From contig NZ_CP017940.1 of assembly GCF_002764115.1 (NCBI RefSeq), positions 2,020,501 to 2,084,500 on the forward strand: 64,000 nucleotides of DNA, in the 5' to 3' direction. This document shows positions 26,896-37,247 of this stretch, piece by piece. Below the pieces are notes generated by a model. That model worked only from the letters and a program-made list of their open reading frames with translations. It was not told where the DNA came from and made no database searches. Origin of the DNA: Phyllobacterium zundukense (GTDB lineage Bacteria > Pseudomonadota > Alphaproteobacteria > Rhizobiales > Rhizobiaceae). The first letter of the stretch is position 1, and the number at the start of each line of letters is the position of its first letter. The position numbers and the translations under genes are program-made.

Positions 26896-27183
26896 TTACT
26901 CCACCACTTTCGGGACAACGAAGAAGTTTTCTTCGTGGATGGGCGCATTGGCAACGATGTCAGCGGCCTTGCTGCCATCATTGACCACGTCTTCGCGCTT
27001 CTTCATCGCCATGGGCGTAACCGAGGTCATCGGTTCGACCCCGTCCACATTGACTTCGTTCAACTGTTCGACAAAGCCAAGAATGGCATTCAACTGGCCG
27101 GTCATGCGTGTCGCATCATCCTCGCTCACGGCAATTCGGGCGAGGTGCGCAACACGTTTGACGGTGGAAATATCGACAGACAT
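26896..27183 (-). CDS. gatC: Asp-tRNA(Asn)/Glu-tRNA(Gln) amidotransferase subunit C
   Basis: GatC is the 95-residue belt that stabilises GatA on GatB. Family features are [16 protein letters not shown] at the N-terminus, [22 protein letters not shown] in the middle and a C-terminal [17 protein letters not shown]. It is the first gene of the gat cluster here. Confidence 0.96.
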   Translation of the reverse strand: MSVDISTVKRVAHLARIAVSEDDATRMTGQLNAILGFVEQLNEVNVDGVEPMTSVTPMAMKKREDVVNDGSKAADIVANAPIHEENFFVVPKVVE

Positions 27184-27271
27184 TCGGGATTCCTGGAATT
27201 CAAGTTTTGATTACAGACCTATAGTGTCCGTTGCAGCCAAGCGCAACGGACAAGAGGGCGTGAAACGGGCC

Positions 27272-28873
27272 TTACTGAGCCGGGGCGGTCTGGTTGTCTT
27301 CCTCGTCATCGGGCACAATGACATTGTTATCCAGCGTCGCGCCACCATCCAGCGCGCCATCGCTGCCGGGTTCGACAACCGGATCGGGCCCTTTGACCGG
27401 ATTGCCATTGATATTCACCGAGCCGTCGGCCTTCTGATCGACAATCCACTGGATATGTCCGTTCGGCAATTGCGTACCGAAATCCTTGGCGAGCTTGGCG
27501 AAGACGATATAGTCCTTGATCTCCGGTTCCTGTTCGGAAGCCTTTGTCAGGCGGTCAAGCGCTGCATCGAAACCTGTCATTTCCCACGTCGTGCGGCTTT
27601 CCGGCTTCAGCGCGGTGAATGATACCTCACCCTCGACCGTCAGTTCAGTATCCGCCGTCCTGATCAAGCTCTTGTTGATGACCACCTTTGGCGGGTTCAT
27701 CATGAATGCGGCAGCAGTGCTGGCTTCGAACTCATCGGAGAAGGGCTTTTCCCGATTCAAATCCATGTCAGCGATCGCCGCCTTGGCCACCGTGTCGAGA
27801 TCGATCCCCGTAGCTCCGAATGCCAGCTCCACGTCCGTCGGCAGAAACGCCACGCTCCATTCAGGTATCGGAAGAACAGGATATTTCAAGCCATTGCTAC
27901 GCAACGCATAATGGTATCCGCCACTCTTGCTTATGCCGTCAAAGTTGAGTTCCTGCGAAATGTTCTTTGCAGTGAAAGGTCCGAGAGGCGTTTCAACATC
28001 CATATCAGTAAAGCGATAGGCGCCGGAGAGCTTGTTCCACAACGGCAGCGCCGCGAGAAGTTTCGTCTTCAGCTCAGCCTGATCAGGATCTTTCAGCGTC
28101 TTTTCTTCTGAGTGAGCAATGAAGAACGCCCACAGATCCAGGAGCTCAAGATTGCGGAACCCCTTGCCCTCGGTATTTACTCCGAGTTCTTTGCCTCGAA
28201 CGACCACCTTCAGCGGATCGGCGGGAGCAGATGCAACAGAACTACCGTCTGTCGCAGTGTCGTCAGCGGATGGTGGAGACTTGATGACCATTGTCTCCTG
28301 GAAATCGGCTGCGGTCTGGATATTGCTGAAATCAATTCCGCCTGTCGCAGCCGGGCTTCCGATCATCTCTCCCTTGGCCGAATTCGCACTGGCTTCGACG
28401 TCCTGAGTCGGACTGGTCGACTTCATCTTGAACGAGCCGTAAGAGAACGACGCCTTGGAGAGCGCGCCGATCTTCGGATCGAAGATTCCGTTCATGTTGG
28501 CGTTGTCGACGGACCACTGGATCGATTCAGGTCCTGTCGGAGCCGTTACTTCGACCGAGCCGGCGGGCATCATCGTTGATGAAACATTCCATGTTCCGTC
28601 GGCGAGCGGCTTCGCCAGCAGGCTATATTCGCCAAAATCACCCTTGAAATAGTCCTGCTTCGGCAATGATTCGAGCAGCTTGCCCGTGCTGAACGTTACG
28701 CGATAACTGTCTCGTTCTGGAACGACATTGACGATATTTTTCTCTATCGCCGTCTTTCCCACATATTTCGACAGTGTTTCCGCCAGTTTCTTGGCGCCTT
28801 CCGCATCGATCGTTTGCGCAAAGACTGGCGTCGTTGCGATCATCATGCAGGAAATCAGAACCAGTCTGCGCAC
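27272..28873 (-). CDS. Secreted protein, possibly DUF2125-related
   Basis: The frame is open far upstream, but the real start is probably the GTG at 28873. It has GGAG six bases before it and gives a signal peptide ending PVFA at residue 19. The mature protein (about 514 residues) is a periplasmic or surface beta-rich protein with GLKYPVLPIPEWSVAFLP and no cysteine cluster or enzyme motif. The C-terminal 50 residues are acidic and glycine/aspartate-rich (PDPVVEPGSDGALDGG). Resemblance to DUF2125 is tentative. Function is unknown. Confidence 0.75.
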   Translation of the reverse strand: MRRLVLISCMMIATTPVFAQTIDAEGAKKLAETLSKYVGKTAIEKNIVNVVPERDSYRVTFSTGKLLESLPKQDYFKGDFGEYSLLAKPLADGTWNVSSTMMPAGSVEVTAPTGPESIQWSVDNANMNGIFDPKIGALSKASFSYGSFKMKSTSPTQDVEASANSAKGEMIGSPAATGGIDFSNIQTAADFQETMVIKSPPSADDTATDGSSVASAPADPLKVVVRGKELGVNTEGKGFRNLELLDLWAFFIAHSEEKTLKDPDQAELKTKLLAALPLWNKLSGAYRFTDMDVETPLGPFTAKNISQELNFDGISKSGGYHYALRSNGLKYPVLPIPEWSVAFLPTDVELAFGATGIDLDTVAKAAIADMDLNREKPFSDEFEASTAAAFMMNPPKVVINKSLIRTADTELTVEGEVSFTALKPESRTTWEMTGFDAALDRLTKASEQEPEIKDYIVFAKLAKDFGTQLPNGHIQWIVDQKADGSVNINGNPVKGPDPVVEPGSDGALDGGATLDNNVIVPDDEEDNQTAPAQ

Positions 28874-28934
28874 ATTATTCTCCAAGATGTCGTTGCCGTA
28901 AGCGTTACCTTGAAACCGCTTTAGCGGCTTTGGA

Positions 28935-29639
28935 TCAAACCGTAAAATGCTCATTTGTCGTGGGAACAATAACCTGACTCTCGCCGCCCTCCATTCCGGC
29001 GACGAACTTGTCCGCTGTCTGGTCGATGATCGGGAACGAGCCGTAATGGCACGGTATGGCTTTCGCGAACTTGAAGTAGCGGCGCGCGGCGAGAGCTGCG
29101 ACTGCGCCGCCCATGGTAAAGCGGTCACCGATTGGCACGATGCCGATTTCCGGCTGGTGCAACTCGTTGATAAGCGCCATGTCCGAGAAAATGTCCGTGT
29201 CGCCCATGTGATAGAGCGTTGGCTCATCGTCGAAATGGAATACGAGCCCATTGGCACTGCCCAGCGAGTGGGAAACGCCGTCCACTGTCATGAACGCCGA
29301 TGAATGCAGCGCATTGACATAAGTCACAGTGAAACCGTCATATGCAACGGTGCCACCGGTGTTGGTGGGGTCGACACGGGCAACGCCGCGGTTCCCCAGC
29401 CATGTGACCAGATCCGCGTTGCCCGTAACCAGCGCACCGGTATCCTTGGAGAGCTCCACCGTATCGCCGACATGATCGCCATGGCCATGGGTCAAGACGA
29501 TATGGCTGACGCCCTTGGCTGCTTCCTTGAAGTCCACGCCTTTTGCGCCGGGATTTCCTTTGAGAAAAGGGTCGATCAGGATCGTGCTTTTCGCCGTTTC
29601 GATCCGGAAGGCCGAATGGCCGAGCCATGTGATATTCAT
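28935..29639 (-). CDS. Metal-dependent hydrolase, UPF0173 family
   Basis: This 234-residue beta-lactamase-fold protein has the dinuclear metal motif HGHGDH (51-56), plus ALHSS, HMGDTD and PCHYGSFP ligands further on. The UPF0173 family is conserved but has no firm physiological substrate. It diverges from ruvX, and its start (ATG 29639) shares a 120-base region with the ruvX start. Confidence 0.93.
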   Translation of the reverse strand: MNITWLGHSAFRIETAKSTILIDPFLKGNPGAKGVDFKEAAKGVSHIVLTHGHGDHVGDTVELSKDTGALVTGNADLVTWLGNRGVARVDPTNTGGTVAYDGFTVTYVNALHSSAFMTVDGVSHSLGSANGLVFHFDDEPTLYHMGDTDIFSDMALINELHQPEIGIVPIGDRFTMGGAVAALAARRYFKFAKAIPCHYGSFPIIDQTADKFVAGMEGGESQVIVPTTNEHFTV

Positions 29640-29759
29640 GTCCTTATCCCTTCATTTACAAGTGAATGCTCGCCACAGGCGTTTAGAGCAGCTATGTGAC
29701 AGATGTTGTGGATTAAAGCGATCCATCAACCGGCATTTCAAGTGCAGGAAGCAATCAAA

Positions 29760-30260
29760 TTGACGGTACTGACGATTGAACAGTTGGAAGATCACGTTGC
29801 GGAGGGCAAGACCGTGGCCGGTCTCGACCTCGGCACGAAAACGATCGGCATTGCCATTTCGGATCGCGGATTTTCCTTTGCCAATCCCCGCCCAGTGTTG
29901 AAGCGTCGCAAATTCACCCATGACGCGCAAGATTTGTTGAAAGCATTGAACGCCGACAATGTCGGCGCCATCGTCATCGGATTGCCGGTGAACATGGATG
30001 GCAGCGAGGGGCCGCGTGTACAGGCAACGCGCGCTTTCGTCCGCAATATGGAGAAGCTGACCGATCTCCCTTTCATCTATTGGGATGAGCGACTGTCGAC
30101 CGTTGCAGCGGAACGCGTTTTGATCGGCATGGATGTATCGAGACAAAAACGCGCCGAGCGTATCGATTCAGCGGCGGCCGCTTTCATTCTGCAAGGCGCA
30201 TTGGACCGCCTGCAAAGTCTGCGTCAGGATACGGATACCGACGGCAATTCCTTCACATAG
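29760..30260 (+). CDS. ruvX: Holliday junction resolvase-like RNase (YqgF)
   Basis: RuvX/YqgF is an RNase H-fold nuclease needed for 16S rRNA 3' processing. The catalytic region [10 protein letters not shown] (21-30, Asp23) and the later [11 protein letters not shown] and [16 protein letters not shown] segments are intact. The TTG at 29760 gives 166 residues, near the family length, with AGGAA nine bases upstream. An ATG at 29703 would add 19 residues with no ribosome site. The end overlaps the convergent DUF6105 gene by 37 bases. Confidence 0.9.
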   Translation: MTVLTIEQLEDHVAEGKTVAGLDLGTKTIGIAISDRGFSFANPRPVLKRRKFTHDAQDLLKALNADNVGAIVIGLPVNMDGSEGPRVQATRAFVRNMEKLTDLPFIYWDERLSTVAAERVLIGMDVSRQKRAERIDSAAAAFILQGALDRLQSLRQDTDTDGNSFT

Positions 30261-30547
30261 CCCGCACGGGCAGCACGCCACGCCTGGACCCAGGCAATGA
30301 TTTGCTTGCGGCGCCGAAACGCTATCAGACACAGGACCAGCCCCGTATCGACGATGCATGCTCGCGCAACCAGCGGTGGAATGCTTTCGGGCGCGATGCC
30401 CAGCGCATTGCCGTAAATCCTGAAAACCAGGTCATGCATGTCGCGGCTGAAAAAATACATGCCCATGCTCAGGTCGTAATAGGAAAGAAAATACCATCCC
30501 CACAAGAAGCCCAGCGGCCCAGCCCAAAAAATCAGGAAGCTGCGCAT
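30224..30547 (-). CDS. DUF6105-like small membrane protein
   Basis: The 107-residue protein begins [19 protein letters not shown] and has two hydrophobic spans (about 5-24 and 60-80, [18 protein letters not shown]) followed by a basic RRRK segment, so it is an inner-membrane protein. It resembles the rhizobial DUF6105 family by eye. The last 37 bases are antisense to the end of ruvX. Function is unknown. Confidence 0.8.
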   Translation of the reverse strand: MRSFLIFWAGPLGFLWGWYFLSYYDLSMGMYFFSRDMHDLVFRIYGNALGIAPESIPPLVARACIVDTGLVLCLIAFRRRKQIIAWVQAWRAARAGYVKELPSVSVS

Positions 30548-30837
30548 TCAGTTTCTCCTCGTTTGGAAGGTCATCATCATTTTTTCTTAACCCTGCGTTT
30601 TTGCAGTGCATTTTCGTATCGAAGTGATATCGTTTAAGAAGGTAATCGCAACGTAAACCCTTTGTTAAGGTTAATTTACGAAAATTTAATTCAAATTGAA
30701 GGTATTAGCGAGCCCCCTTTCGCGCCTCGGATGCATTTTTTTGGTGCGTCATCGGGATTTTTTGACAAAACGACGAGATACACGCGGTGCGTGCACCGCA
30801 TGTCATTCAAATTTGTGCTTGCTGGGTTTTTTTCGGA
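30548..30837. promoter_or_regulatory. Intergenic region with a GC-rich palindrome
   Basis: Between the DUF6105 and aidB genes (both minus strand) there is a palindrome GCGGTGC-GT-GCACCGC at 30784-30799, too tight a loop for RNA, more like a dimeric repressor site. The rest is AT-rich with TTAAGGTTAATT at about 30664. It lies about 240 bases upstream of the DUF6105 start. No gene is seen. Confidence 0.4.
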
Positions 30838-32487
30838 TCAGCCCGGCGCTGGATAGAGCGAGCCGATGATGCTTTTGGCATTGTGACGCGCGTCAAGCAT
30901 TCCATAGGTCGTCCGCCATTGGCCGCCCAGGCGGGTTTCGATGAAAGCATCGGCGATATCCTCCGACTGGAGATACCGCAGTTCCGCACCGGCCGCTGCC
31001 AGGGCCAGTTGCTCCGTCAGGATCCGCGCCGCGCCTTCATCGTTTTCGGCAACGCGCATGGCCGCACGCAGCACTTCCACAGTGCCCTGCCCGCCGCGTC
31101 CAAGCTGCGCGCCGATCCAGTTCAATACTTCTTCGAAAAGCTGCGGGCCGCGCTTCAGGACACGCAGCACATCGAGTGCCATGACATTGCCCGAGCCCTC
31201 CCAGATCGCATTGACCGGCGCTTCACGATAGAAACGGGCGAGATTTCCTTCTTCTATGTAGCCATTGCCGCCGAGACACTCCATGGCCTCGTAGAGCATG
31301 GCAGGCGCAATCTTTGCGACCCAATACTTGACTACAGGCGTCATGACGCGGGCGAAAGCCGCTTCACCGCGGTCCTTCGCTGCATTGTCGAACGCGCGCG
31401 CCAGACGAAGGGTCAGCGCGGTTGCGCCGGCCACATCGAGCGCCATATCGGCCAGAACCCGCAGCATCAGCGGCTTGTCGATCAAAGGGCTTTCGAAAAC
31501 GATGCGGTGCCGGGCGTGGTGCACGGCTTCGGCAAGGCCCGCACGCATCAATCCGGCCGACGCGATGGCGCAATCGAGGCGGGTCAGCGTCACCATGTCG
31601 ATGATCGTCTTGACGCCGTCGCCCGGGTTTCCAACCATCTGACCGAGTGCATTGTCGAATTCGACCTCCGACGAGGCATTCGAGCGATTGCCGAGCTTGT
31701 CCTTCAGGCGCTGGAAGCGGAAACCATTCGACGAGCCGTCCGGCAGAATACGCGGAACGAGGAAACACGACAGGCCTTCGCGCACCTGAGCCAGGACGAG
31801 GAACGCATCGGACATCGGTGCCGACATGAACCACTTATGGCCGGTAATGCGATAGAAACCGCTTCCGGCAGGTTCCGCGCGCGTCGTGTTGGTGTGAACG
31901 TCTGTGCCACCCTGCTTTTCCGTCATCCCCATGCCCAAGGTGAGACTTGCTTTCTTGGCCGGCGATTTATTGCTTGAATCATATTTGCGCGGCAGGATCA
32001 GCGGCGACCACTCACGATAGAGAGTGGGGGCCGCCATGAGCGCGGCCAGCGACGCGCTTGTCATGGTCAGGGGACAGAGATGCCCGCATTCCAGCTGCGA
32101 TGTCAGATAGAATCGTGCCGCCCGAGATTGATGACGCAGCCCGGCTTCCGCCTTGCCATCTTCCCAGATCGACGAATGCAGGCCCTGCGCCACGGAACGG
32201 CGCATGAGCGCATGATACGCCGGATGATAGTCAACGACATCGATCCGGTGGCCCTGACGGTCATGGGTCCGCAACCTCGGCACTTCGGTATTGGCCAGGC
32301 GCGCCAGTTCCTGCGCATCGCCGGAAAGGACAAAGCGCCCGCTCTGCTCCAGTTCCGTGCGAATGGCTTGCGGGAACCGTTTGGTGATCTGCATCAACAA
32401 CGGATCGCCCAGAAAGGCATTGAGGCCAATCATCGGAGGCGTCTGGTTGAGAACGTCATGAGTTTTCAAGAAACTGTCCTGATTCAA
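30838..32487 (-). CDS. aidB: AidB-like acyl-CoA dehydrogenase
   Basis: AidB is an FAD protein of the acyl-CoA dehydrogenase family induced by alkylation stress in E. coli, able to bind DNA there. This 549-residue protein has the family length and GMGMTEKQGGTDV (FAD contact), ITGHKWFMSAPMSDAF, and the C-terminal helical AidB domain with MLARHNAKSI near the end. The N-terminal FLGDPLLMQ-type region is present. Substrate and regulation are unknown; no Ada box is evident to me upstream. Confidence 0.9.
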   Translation of the reverse strand: MNQDSFLKTHDVLNQTPPMIGLNAFLGDPLLMQITKRFPQAIRTELEQSGRFVLSGDAQELARLANTEVPRLRTHDRQGHRIDVVDYHPAYHALMRRSVAQGLHSSIWEDGKAEAGLRHQSRAARFYLTSQLECGHLCPLTMTSASLAALMAAPTLYREWSPLILPRKYDSSNKSPAKKASLTLGMGMTEKQGGTDVHTNTTRAEPAGSGFYRITGHKWFMSAPMSDAFLVLAQVREGLSCFLVPRILPDGSSNGFRFQRLKDKLGNRSNASSEVEFDNALGQMVGNPGDGVKTIIDMVTLTRLDCAIASAGLMRAGLAEAVHHARHRIVFESPLIDKPLMLRVLADMALDVAGATALTLRLARAFDNAAKDRGEAAFARVMTPVVKYWVAKIAPAMLYEAMECLGGNGYIEEGNLARFYREAPVNAIWEGSGNVMALDVLRVLKRGPQLFEEVLNWIGAQLGRGGQGTVEVLRAAMRVAENDEGAARILTEQLALAAAGAELRYLQSEDIADAFIETRLGGQWRTTYGMLDARHNAKSIIGSLYPAPG

Positions 32488-32726
32488 ATTTCAATCTTCG
32501 TGCGGCATCACGGGTCCGGCCACGCATTCAACTCTTTATGGGGTGAAGATTCTGACAAGCGGTTAATTTACCCAGTATATGGACTCTCATGCGATAGTCG
32601 ATATTCATCATTGCAATCGTTTTGCAGTTTGGTGTTTTCAGGATCAATATTTTGGGGACCGAGGGGCGATATGGGGTCGCGGGCGCTTGCGAGGCGGCGG
32701 GTTCAAGCCTATAGGGGGGACTTGAT

Positions 32727-33704
32727 ATGACATCAGAAACACTCCCCCTCCTGTTTCCCCACCGCCACTTGCTTGGCATCAAGGGTCTTTCTCCTCAAGA
32801 CATCGTTCAACTGCTTGACCTCGCCGAAAGCGAGATTGCGGTTTCGCGCCAGTCGGAGAAGAAAAAAGCCACCTTGCGCGGCCGCACCCAGATCAATCTT
32901 TTCTTCGAGGCTTCGACCCGAACGCAATCGTCCTTCGAGCTCGCCGGCAAACGGCTCGGCGCCGATGTAATGAACATGTCGGTCGGCAATTCCTCGGTGA
33001 AGAAGGGCGAAACGCTGATCGATACGGCCATGACGCTCAACGCCATGCGGCCCGATATCCTGATCATCCGCCACGCTTCGGCGGGAGCCGCTGCCCTCCT
33101 CGCACAAAAGGTCGGCTGCTCCGTAGTCAATGCGGGCGATGGAGCGCATGAACATCCAACGCAGGCGCTGCTCGACGCACTCACCATTCGCCGCGCCAAG
33201 GGCAAGGTCGAGCGGCTGACCGTCGCGATCTGCGGTGACGTGCTGCATTCGCGGGTGGCGCGGTCGAATATCCTGCTTCTCAACGCTCTCGGTGCACGCG
33301 TCCGCGTGGTTGCGCCCTCGACCCTCCTCCCGGCAGGCATTTCGCACATGGGAGCCGAAGTCTTCCACACGATGGAAGACGGCTTGAAAGACGCTGATGT
33401 GGTGATGATGCTGCGCCTGCAGCGCGAGCGCATGGCAGGCTCCTTCGTCCCCTCGGTACGCGAATATTTCCGCTATCACGGTCTTGACCGCGAAAAGCTC
33501 AAATACGCCAAGCCCGACGCAATCGTAATGCACCCGGGGCCGATGAACCGCGGCGTCGAGATCGCCTCGGACGTGGCGGATGGTGTCCAGAGTGTCATTC
33601 AGGAACAGGTCGAGATGGGTGTTGCCGTGCGTATGGCAGTGATGGAGGCGCTGCTCGATCCGCGCCGCAATGCGGCCTCGACTACGGGAGATGTGGCTGG
33701 ATGA
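32727..33704 (+). CDS. pyrB: Aspartate carbamoyltransferase catalytic subunit
   Basis: PyrB condenses carbamoyl phosphate with aspartate in pyrimidine synthesis. The 325 residues include the phosphate-binding STRTQS (63-68), Lys93 in SVKKGE, and [15 protein letters not shown] precedes the ATG at 32727. No pyrI is present; instead it overlaps the pyrC-like gene by four bases (ATGA), the arrangement of dodecameric ATCases that use an inactive dihydroorotase as structural partner. Confidence 0.97.
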   Translation: MTSETLPLLFPHRHLLGIKGLSPQDIVQLLDLAESEIAVSRQSEKKKATLRGRTQINLFFEASTRTQSSFELAGKRLGADVMNMSVGNSSVKKGETLIDTAMTLNAMRPDILIIRHASAGAAALLAQKVGCSVVNAGDGAHEHPTQALLDALTIRRAKGKVERLTVAICGDVLHSRVARSNILLLNALGARVRVVAPSTLLPAGISHMGAEVFHTMEDGLKDADVVMMLRLQRERMAGSFVPSVREYFRYHGLDREKLKYAKPDAIVMHPGPMNRGVEIASDVADGVQSVIQEQVEMGVAVRMAVMEALLDPRRNAASTTGDVAG

Positions 33705-34987
33705 GCACCACCGTTCTGCAGAATGCCCGTATTGTCGATCCCTCGCGTGACCTCGATGAACTCGGCACGTTGATCATCAAGAACGACAAGATCGTTGCGG
33801 GCGGCGCCGGTGCCCGTAATCAGGGCGTGCCCGAAGGGTCAACCGTCATTGATTGCCTGGGCAAGGCGGTCCTGCCCGGTCTGGTTGATGCGCGCGTATT
33901 CATTGGCGAACCCGGCGCCGAACATCGCGAAACCATCGCCTCCGCCAGCCACGCGGCAGCCGCAGGCGGTGTAACCTCGATGATCATGATGCCGGATACG
34001 GATCCGGTCATCGACAACGTGGCCCTCGTCGAATTCGTCATGCGGACGGCGCGCGATACGGCTGTGGTCAATGTCTACCCCGCTGCCGCCGTCACCAAGG
34101 GCCTGCTCGGCGAGGAAATGACCGAGATCGGTCTGCTGCGCGAGGCTGGCGCGGTTGCGATTACGGAAGGCCGGCACTCCATTGCCAACACGCAGCTCAT
34201 GCGACGTGCCCTCACCTACGCCCGCGATTTTGGCGTGGTTCTGGCGCATGAGGCACAGGATCCTCATCTCGGCATCACAGGCGTGATGAACGAAGGCCTC
34301 TACGCCAGCTGGCTTGGCCTTTCCGGCACACCGCGCGAGGCCGAAGTCATTCCGCTCGAGCGCGACATGCGCCTTGCTGCGCTGACCCAGGGTGCCTACC
34401 ACGCGGCCCAGATTTCGACAGCCATGTCGGCTGAAGTGATTTCGCGCGCAAAGCAGAACGGGTTGAACGTCACGTCTGCGGTATCGATCAATCACCTCTC
34501 CCTCAACGAGAACGATATTGGCGAGTTCCGCACCTTCTTCCGCCTGCAGCCACCGCTGCGGCTCGAGGAAGACCGGCTCGCAATGGTTGAAGCGCTGCGC
34601 GATGGCACAATCGACATTATCGTGTCCGCGCACGATCCGCAGGATGTCGACACGAAGCGCCTACCTTTCGCTGATGCGGCAGCGGGCGCAATCGGCCTCG
34701 AAACACTACTCGGTGCGGCTCTCCGACTGCATCATAATGGTGACGTTCCGCTGCTGCGGATCGTCGAGGCCCTGTCCAGCGCACCCGCCAGAATTTTCGG
34801 GCTGGATGCCGGTTCCTTGCGGCCCGGTTCCAGGGCAGATGTGACCATAGTCGATCTTGACGAACCGTGGGTTGTGAAGGAAGAAGACTTACGGTCGCGT
34901 TCCAAGAACAGTTGTTTTGAGGGCGCGCGTTTTCAAGGCCGCGTTGTTCAGACATTTGTTGCAGGAAAGTCAGTTTTCAGCATCTAA
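33701..34987 (+). CDS. pyrC: Dihydroorotase-like protein, probably non-catalytic (PyrC')
   Basis: The 428-residue amidohydrolase-fold protein aligns with dihydroorotases, but key ligands are changed. The canonical VDxHVHxREPG reads [11 protein letters not shown], so the metal histidines become Arg65 and Phe67 and the substrate arginine becomes Gly69. The catalytic aspartate of TDHAPH is Ala310 in SAHDPQ. It should lack DHOase activity. In Pseudomonas a comparable PyrC' is needed for ATCase assembly, and the four-base overlap with pyrB suggests the same here. An active pyrC must be elsewhere. The loss is seen; the structural role is inferred. Confidence 0.9.
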   Translation: MSTTVLQNARIVDPSRDLDELGTLIIKNDKIVAGGAGARNQGVPEGSTVIDCLGKAVLPGLVDARVFIGEPGAEHRETIASASHAAAAGGVTSMIMMPDTDPVIDNVALVEFVMRTARDTAVVNVYPAAAVTKGLLGEEMTEIGLLREAGAVAITEGRHSIANTQLMRRALTYARDFGVVLAHEAQDPHLGITGVMNEGLYASWLGLSGTPREAEVIPLERDMRLAALTQGAYHAAQISTAMSAEVISRAKQNGLNVTSAVSINHLSLNENDIGEFRTFFRLQPPLRLEEDRLAMVEALRDGTIDIIVSAHDPQDVDTKRLPFADAAAGAIGLETLLGAALRLHHNGDVPLLRIVEALSSAPARIFGLDAGSLRPGSRADVTIVDLDEPWVVKEEDLRSRSKNSCFEGARFQGRVVQTFVAGKSVFSI

Positions 34988-35007
34988 AGACATCAAGGGG
35001 ACGATGC

Positions 35008-35622
35008 ATGTCGGATTTCTTCAACGGGCAAGCAGGATTTCCGCTTCTCCTGTTCGCACTCGTCTTCGGCTATCTGCTCGGCTCGTTTCCCTTCGGCCTG
35101 ATCCTGACGCGCATGGCCGGGCTCGGCGACGTACGTAGCATCGGCTCCGGCAATATCGGTGCAACCAATGTCCTGCGCACAGGCAACAAGAAGCTGGCGG
35201 CTGCCACGCTGCTGCTTGATATGCTGAAGGGTACTGCGGCGGTTCTGATCGCCGGGATCGTCAGCCCGGAGGCGGCAATCGTAGCAGGCTTTGGTGCTTT
35301 TCTCGGACACATCTTCCCGGTCTGGCTCAAATTCAAGGGCGGCAAGGGTGTTGCGACTTATCTTGGTGTCCTGCTTGGCCTGTTTTGGCAGGGGGCTCTC
35401 ATCTTTGCTGCTGTCTGGCTGATCATCGCCTACACGACCCGCTACTCTTCGCTCGCCGCCCTCGTCGCGGCCGTCATTGTTCCCGTTGCTCTTTATATTA
35501 TCGGGTTCCATCAGATCGCAGTACTTTTCTTCGTGCTGACGATCATCGTCTTCATCAAGCATAGAGCGAATATCCAACGTCTTGTTTCCGGAACGGAAGG
35601 CAAGATCGGCGCCAAGGGATGA
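35008..35622 (+). CDS. plsY: Glycerol-3-phosphate acyltransferase PlsY
   Basis: PlsY transfers acyl from acyl-phosphate to glycerol-3-phosphate at the inner membrane, starting phospholipid synthesis. The 204-residue, multi-span protein has the motif [14 protein letters not shown] (44-57) and [12 protein letters not shown] (106-117). It starts 20 bases after pyrC' and overlaps dprA by four bases. Confidence 0.95.
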   Translation: MSDFFNGQAGFPLLLFALVFGYLLGSFPFGLILTRMAGLGDVRSIGSGNIGATNVLRTGNKKLAAATLLLDMLKGTAAVLIAGIVSPEAAIVAGFGAFLGHIFPVWLKFKGGKGVATYLGVLLGLFWQGALIFAAVWLIIAYTTRYSSLAALVAAVIVPVALYIIGFHQIAVLFFVLTIIVFIKHRANIQRLVSGTEGKIGAKG

Positions 35623-36752
35623 GCGACGAAAAGAAGGGCATACGCCTTTCTGACAGCCAGCGGCTGAACTGGCTGAGATTGATCCGGAGCGAGAATGTCG
35701 GACCTGCCACTTTCCGCGATCTGATCGCTCATTGCGGTTCCGCCGCTGATGCTTTGGAAATGCTGCCCGAGCTTGTCCGACGTGGCGGTGCCGGGCGTCC
35801 GATCCGCATTGCAAGTATCGAAGACGCCGAACGCGAGATGCGGGCAGCTGCGCGCATGGGCGCAGTCTTCATTGGCATCGGCGAACCGGACTATCCGCGG
35901 TATCTCCGGCAGTCCGACAATCCCCCACCCTTGGTCGCAGTCAAGGGGAATCCCGAGGTCTTCCAGCTTCCACCCGTCGCCATCGTCGGCGCCCGCAATG
36001 CCTCGCTGGTCGGGATAAAATTTGCCCGCACCATCGCGCGGCAACTTGGCGAAGCCGGCTTTGCCATCATTTCGGGACTCGCGCGAGGGATCGATGCAGC
36101 GGCCCACGAGTCAAGCCTTGATTACGGAACCGTAGCAGTCATGGCTGGCGGGTTGGACCAGCCATATCCTCCGGAAAACCTCGATCTTTATCGGGCGATC
36201 TGCGAGCGCAATGGTGCCGTCATCAGCGAAATGCCCTTTGGATGGGAACCGCGTGCCAGGGACTTTCCGCGTCGCAACCGAATCATAGCGGCGCTGTCAC
36301 TTGGTTTGGTTGTGGTCGAGGCGGCAGAGCGTTCAGGCTCATTGATCAGCGCGCGACTTGCCGGAGAGCTAGGCCGATTGGTCTTTGCCGTGCCCGGCTC
36401 TCCCCTTGATCCAAGAGCGAAGGGCACGAACGGATTGTTGAAGAACGGAGCGATTGTGACCACGTGTACCGAAGACATCGTGACCGCACTGCGGCCGCTT
36501 GTTGAACGGCCCGACATCGATGATCCAGCGTTCTTGGCGCCGGAGTCCGACTTTCCGGCAATAAATCCTCCCGATGAGTCCGAGCGGGACCGCTTCGTCA
36601 ACCTGCTCGGCCCCGTTCCGGTCGAAATCGACGAACTGATACGCACCAGCGAACTACATCCCTCAGTGGTAATGTTAATTCTGCTTGAACTGGATCTTGC
36701 CGGACGTTTGCAACGCCACTCAGGCGGACATGTTTCGCTGATTTACCCCTGA
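35619..36752 (+). CDS. dprA: DNA-processing protein DprA
   Basis: DprA loads RecA on incoming single-stranded DNA during transformation and recombination. The 377 residues have an N-terminal helical domain, the Rossmann-like core with VGARNAS and [14 protein letters not shown], then NGLLKNGA, and a C-terminal winged-helix (about 310-375). The start overlaps plsY by ATGA. The last 33 bases are antisense to a small convergent gene. Confidence 0.95.
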   Translation: MSDEKKGIRLSDSQRLNWLRLIRSENVGPATFRDLIAHCGSAADALEMLPELVRRGGAGRPIRIASIEDAEREMRAAARMGAVFIGIGEPDYPRYLRQSDNPPPLVAVKGNPEVFQLPPVAIVGARNASLVGIKFARTIARQLGEAGFAIISGLARGIDAAAHESSLDYGTVAVMAGGLDQPYPPENLDLYRAICERNGAVISEMPFGWEPRARDFPRRNRIIAALSLGLVVVEAAERSGSLISARLAGELGRLVFAVPGSPLDPRAKGTNGLLKNGAIVTTCTEDIVTALRPLVERPDIDDPAFLAPESDFPAINPPDESERDRFVNLLGPVPVEIDELIRTSELHPSVVMLILLELDLAGRLQRHSGGHVSLIYP

Positions 36753-36920
36753 GCCGACCCCAATGTCCTTGCGCAGCTGATCACTGCTTTCAATATATGC
36801 AATCTCTATAAGATAGGCCAACATCTCCAACCGGTTCGTTTTGGCCATCGCCCGTAATTCACCCAGCATCTGCTGAATAAACCTTGCATTCTCAGTCCGA
36901 TTGATTTGACGATCGCTCAT
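36720..36920 (-). CDS. Small helical protein of unknown function (66 aa)
   Basis: The 66-residue protein starts MSDRQINRTENARFIQQMLG at the ATG at 36920, with GAGGA seven bases upstream. It is mostly amphipathic helix with LRAMAKTNRLEMLAYLIEIAYIES. Short proteins of this pattern are, as I recall, common in Rhizobium-type genomes, without a known role. Its 3' end overlaps dprA by 33 bases. Confidence 0.65.
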   Translation of the reverse strand: MSDRQINRTENARFIQQMLGELRAMAKTNRLEMLAYLIEIAYIESSDQLRKDIGVGSGVNQRNMSA

Positions 36921-37247
36921 AATTTCATCCTCAAATATAAATTTATATCGAAAATATGCGCTATACTTTGATCGTAAATTGCTTAATTTATGCCTACTTA
37001 AGGTCCTGTTTTTTATACTCTATATACGTAAACGAGAAGTGACTCGCCATGATTCCACTATAACCTTGAACCCCGGAGAAAAATACCATTAATTGCATTA
37101 GTCCGTTGAGCAACTTAAGGTTGCAATTCACGATTTTTGGCGTGCAGGCCTTGACGTGGTGCCGAAGCCTGTTCATTTCACAGGCCTATTCCGATATGAA
37201 ATTAGTGCTTTTGCAATCTGACAAGGGCAGGAAAGCTTAATTCTGTA
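36921..37247. other. AT-rich intergenic region before topA
   Basis: These 327 bases contain no supported gene. The left half (about 36925-37060) is AT-rich and should be the promoter of the small minus-strand gene. A six-bp stem, GCCTGT/ACAGGC (37168-37185), lies about 60 bases before topA. GGAAAG precedes the topA ATG at 37248. Nothing else stands out. Confidence 0.4.
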
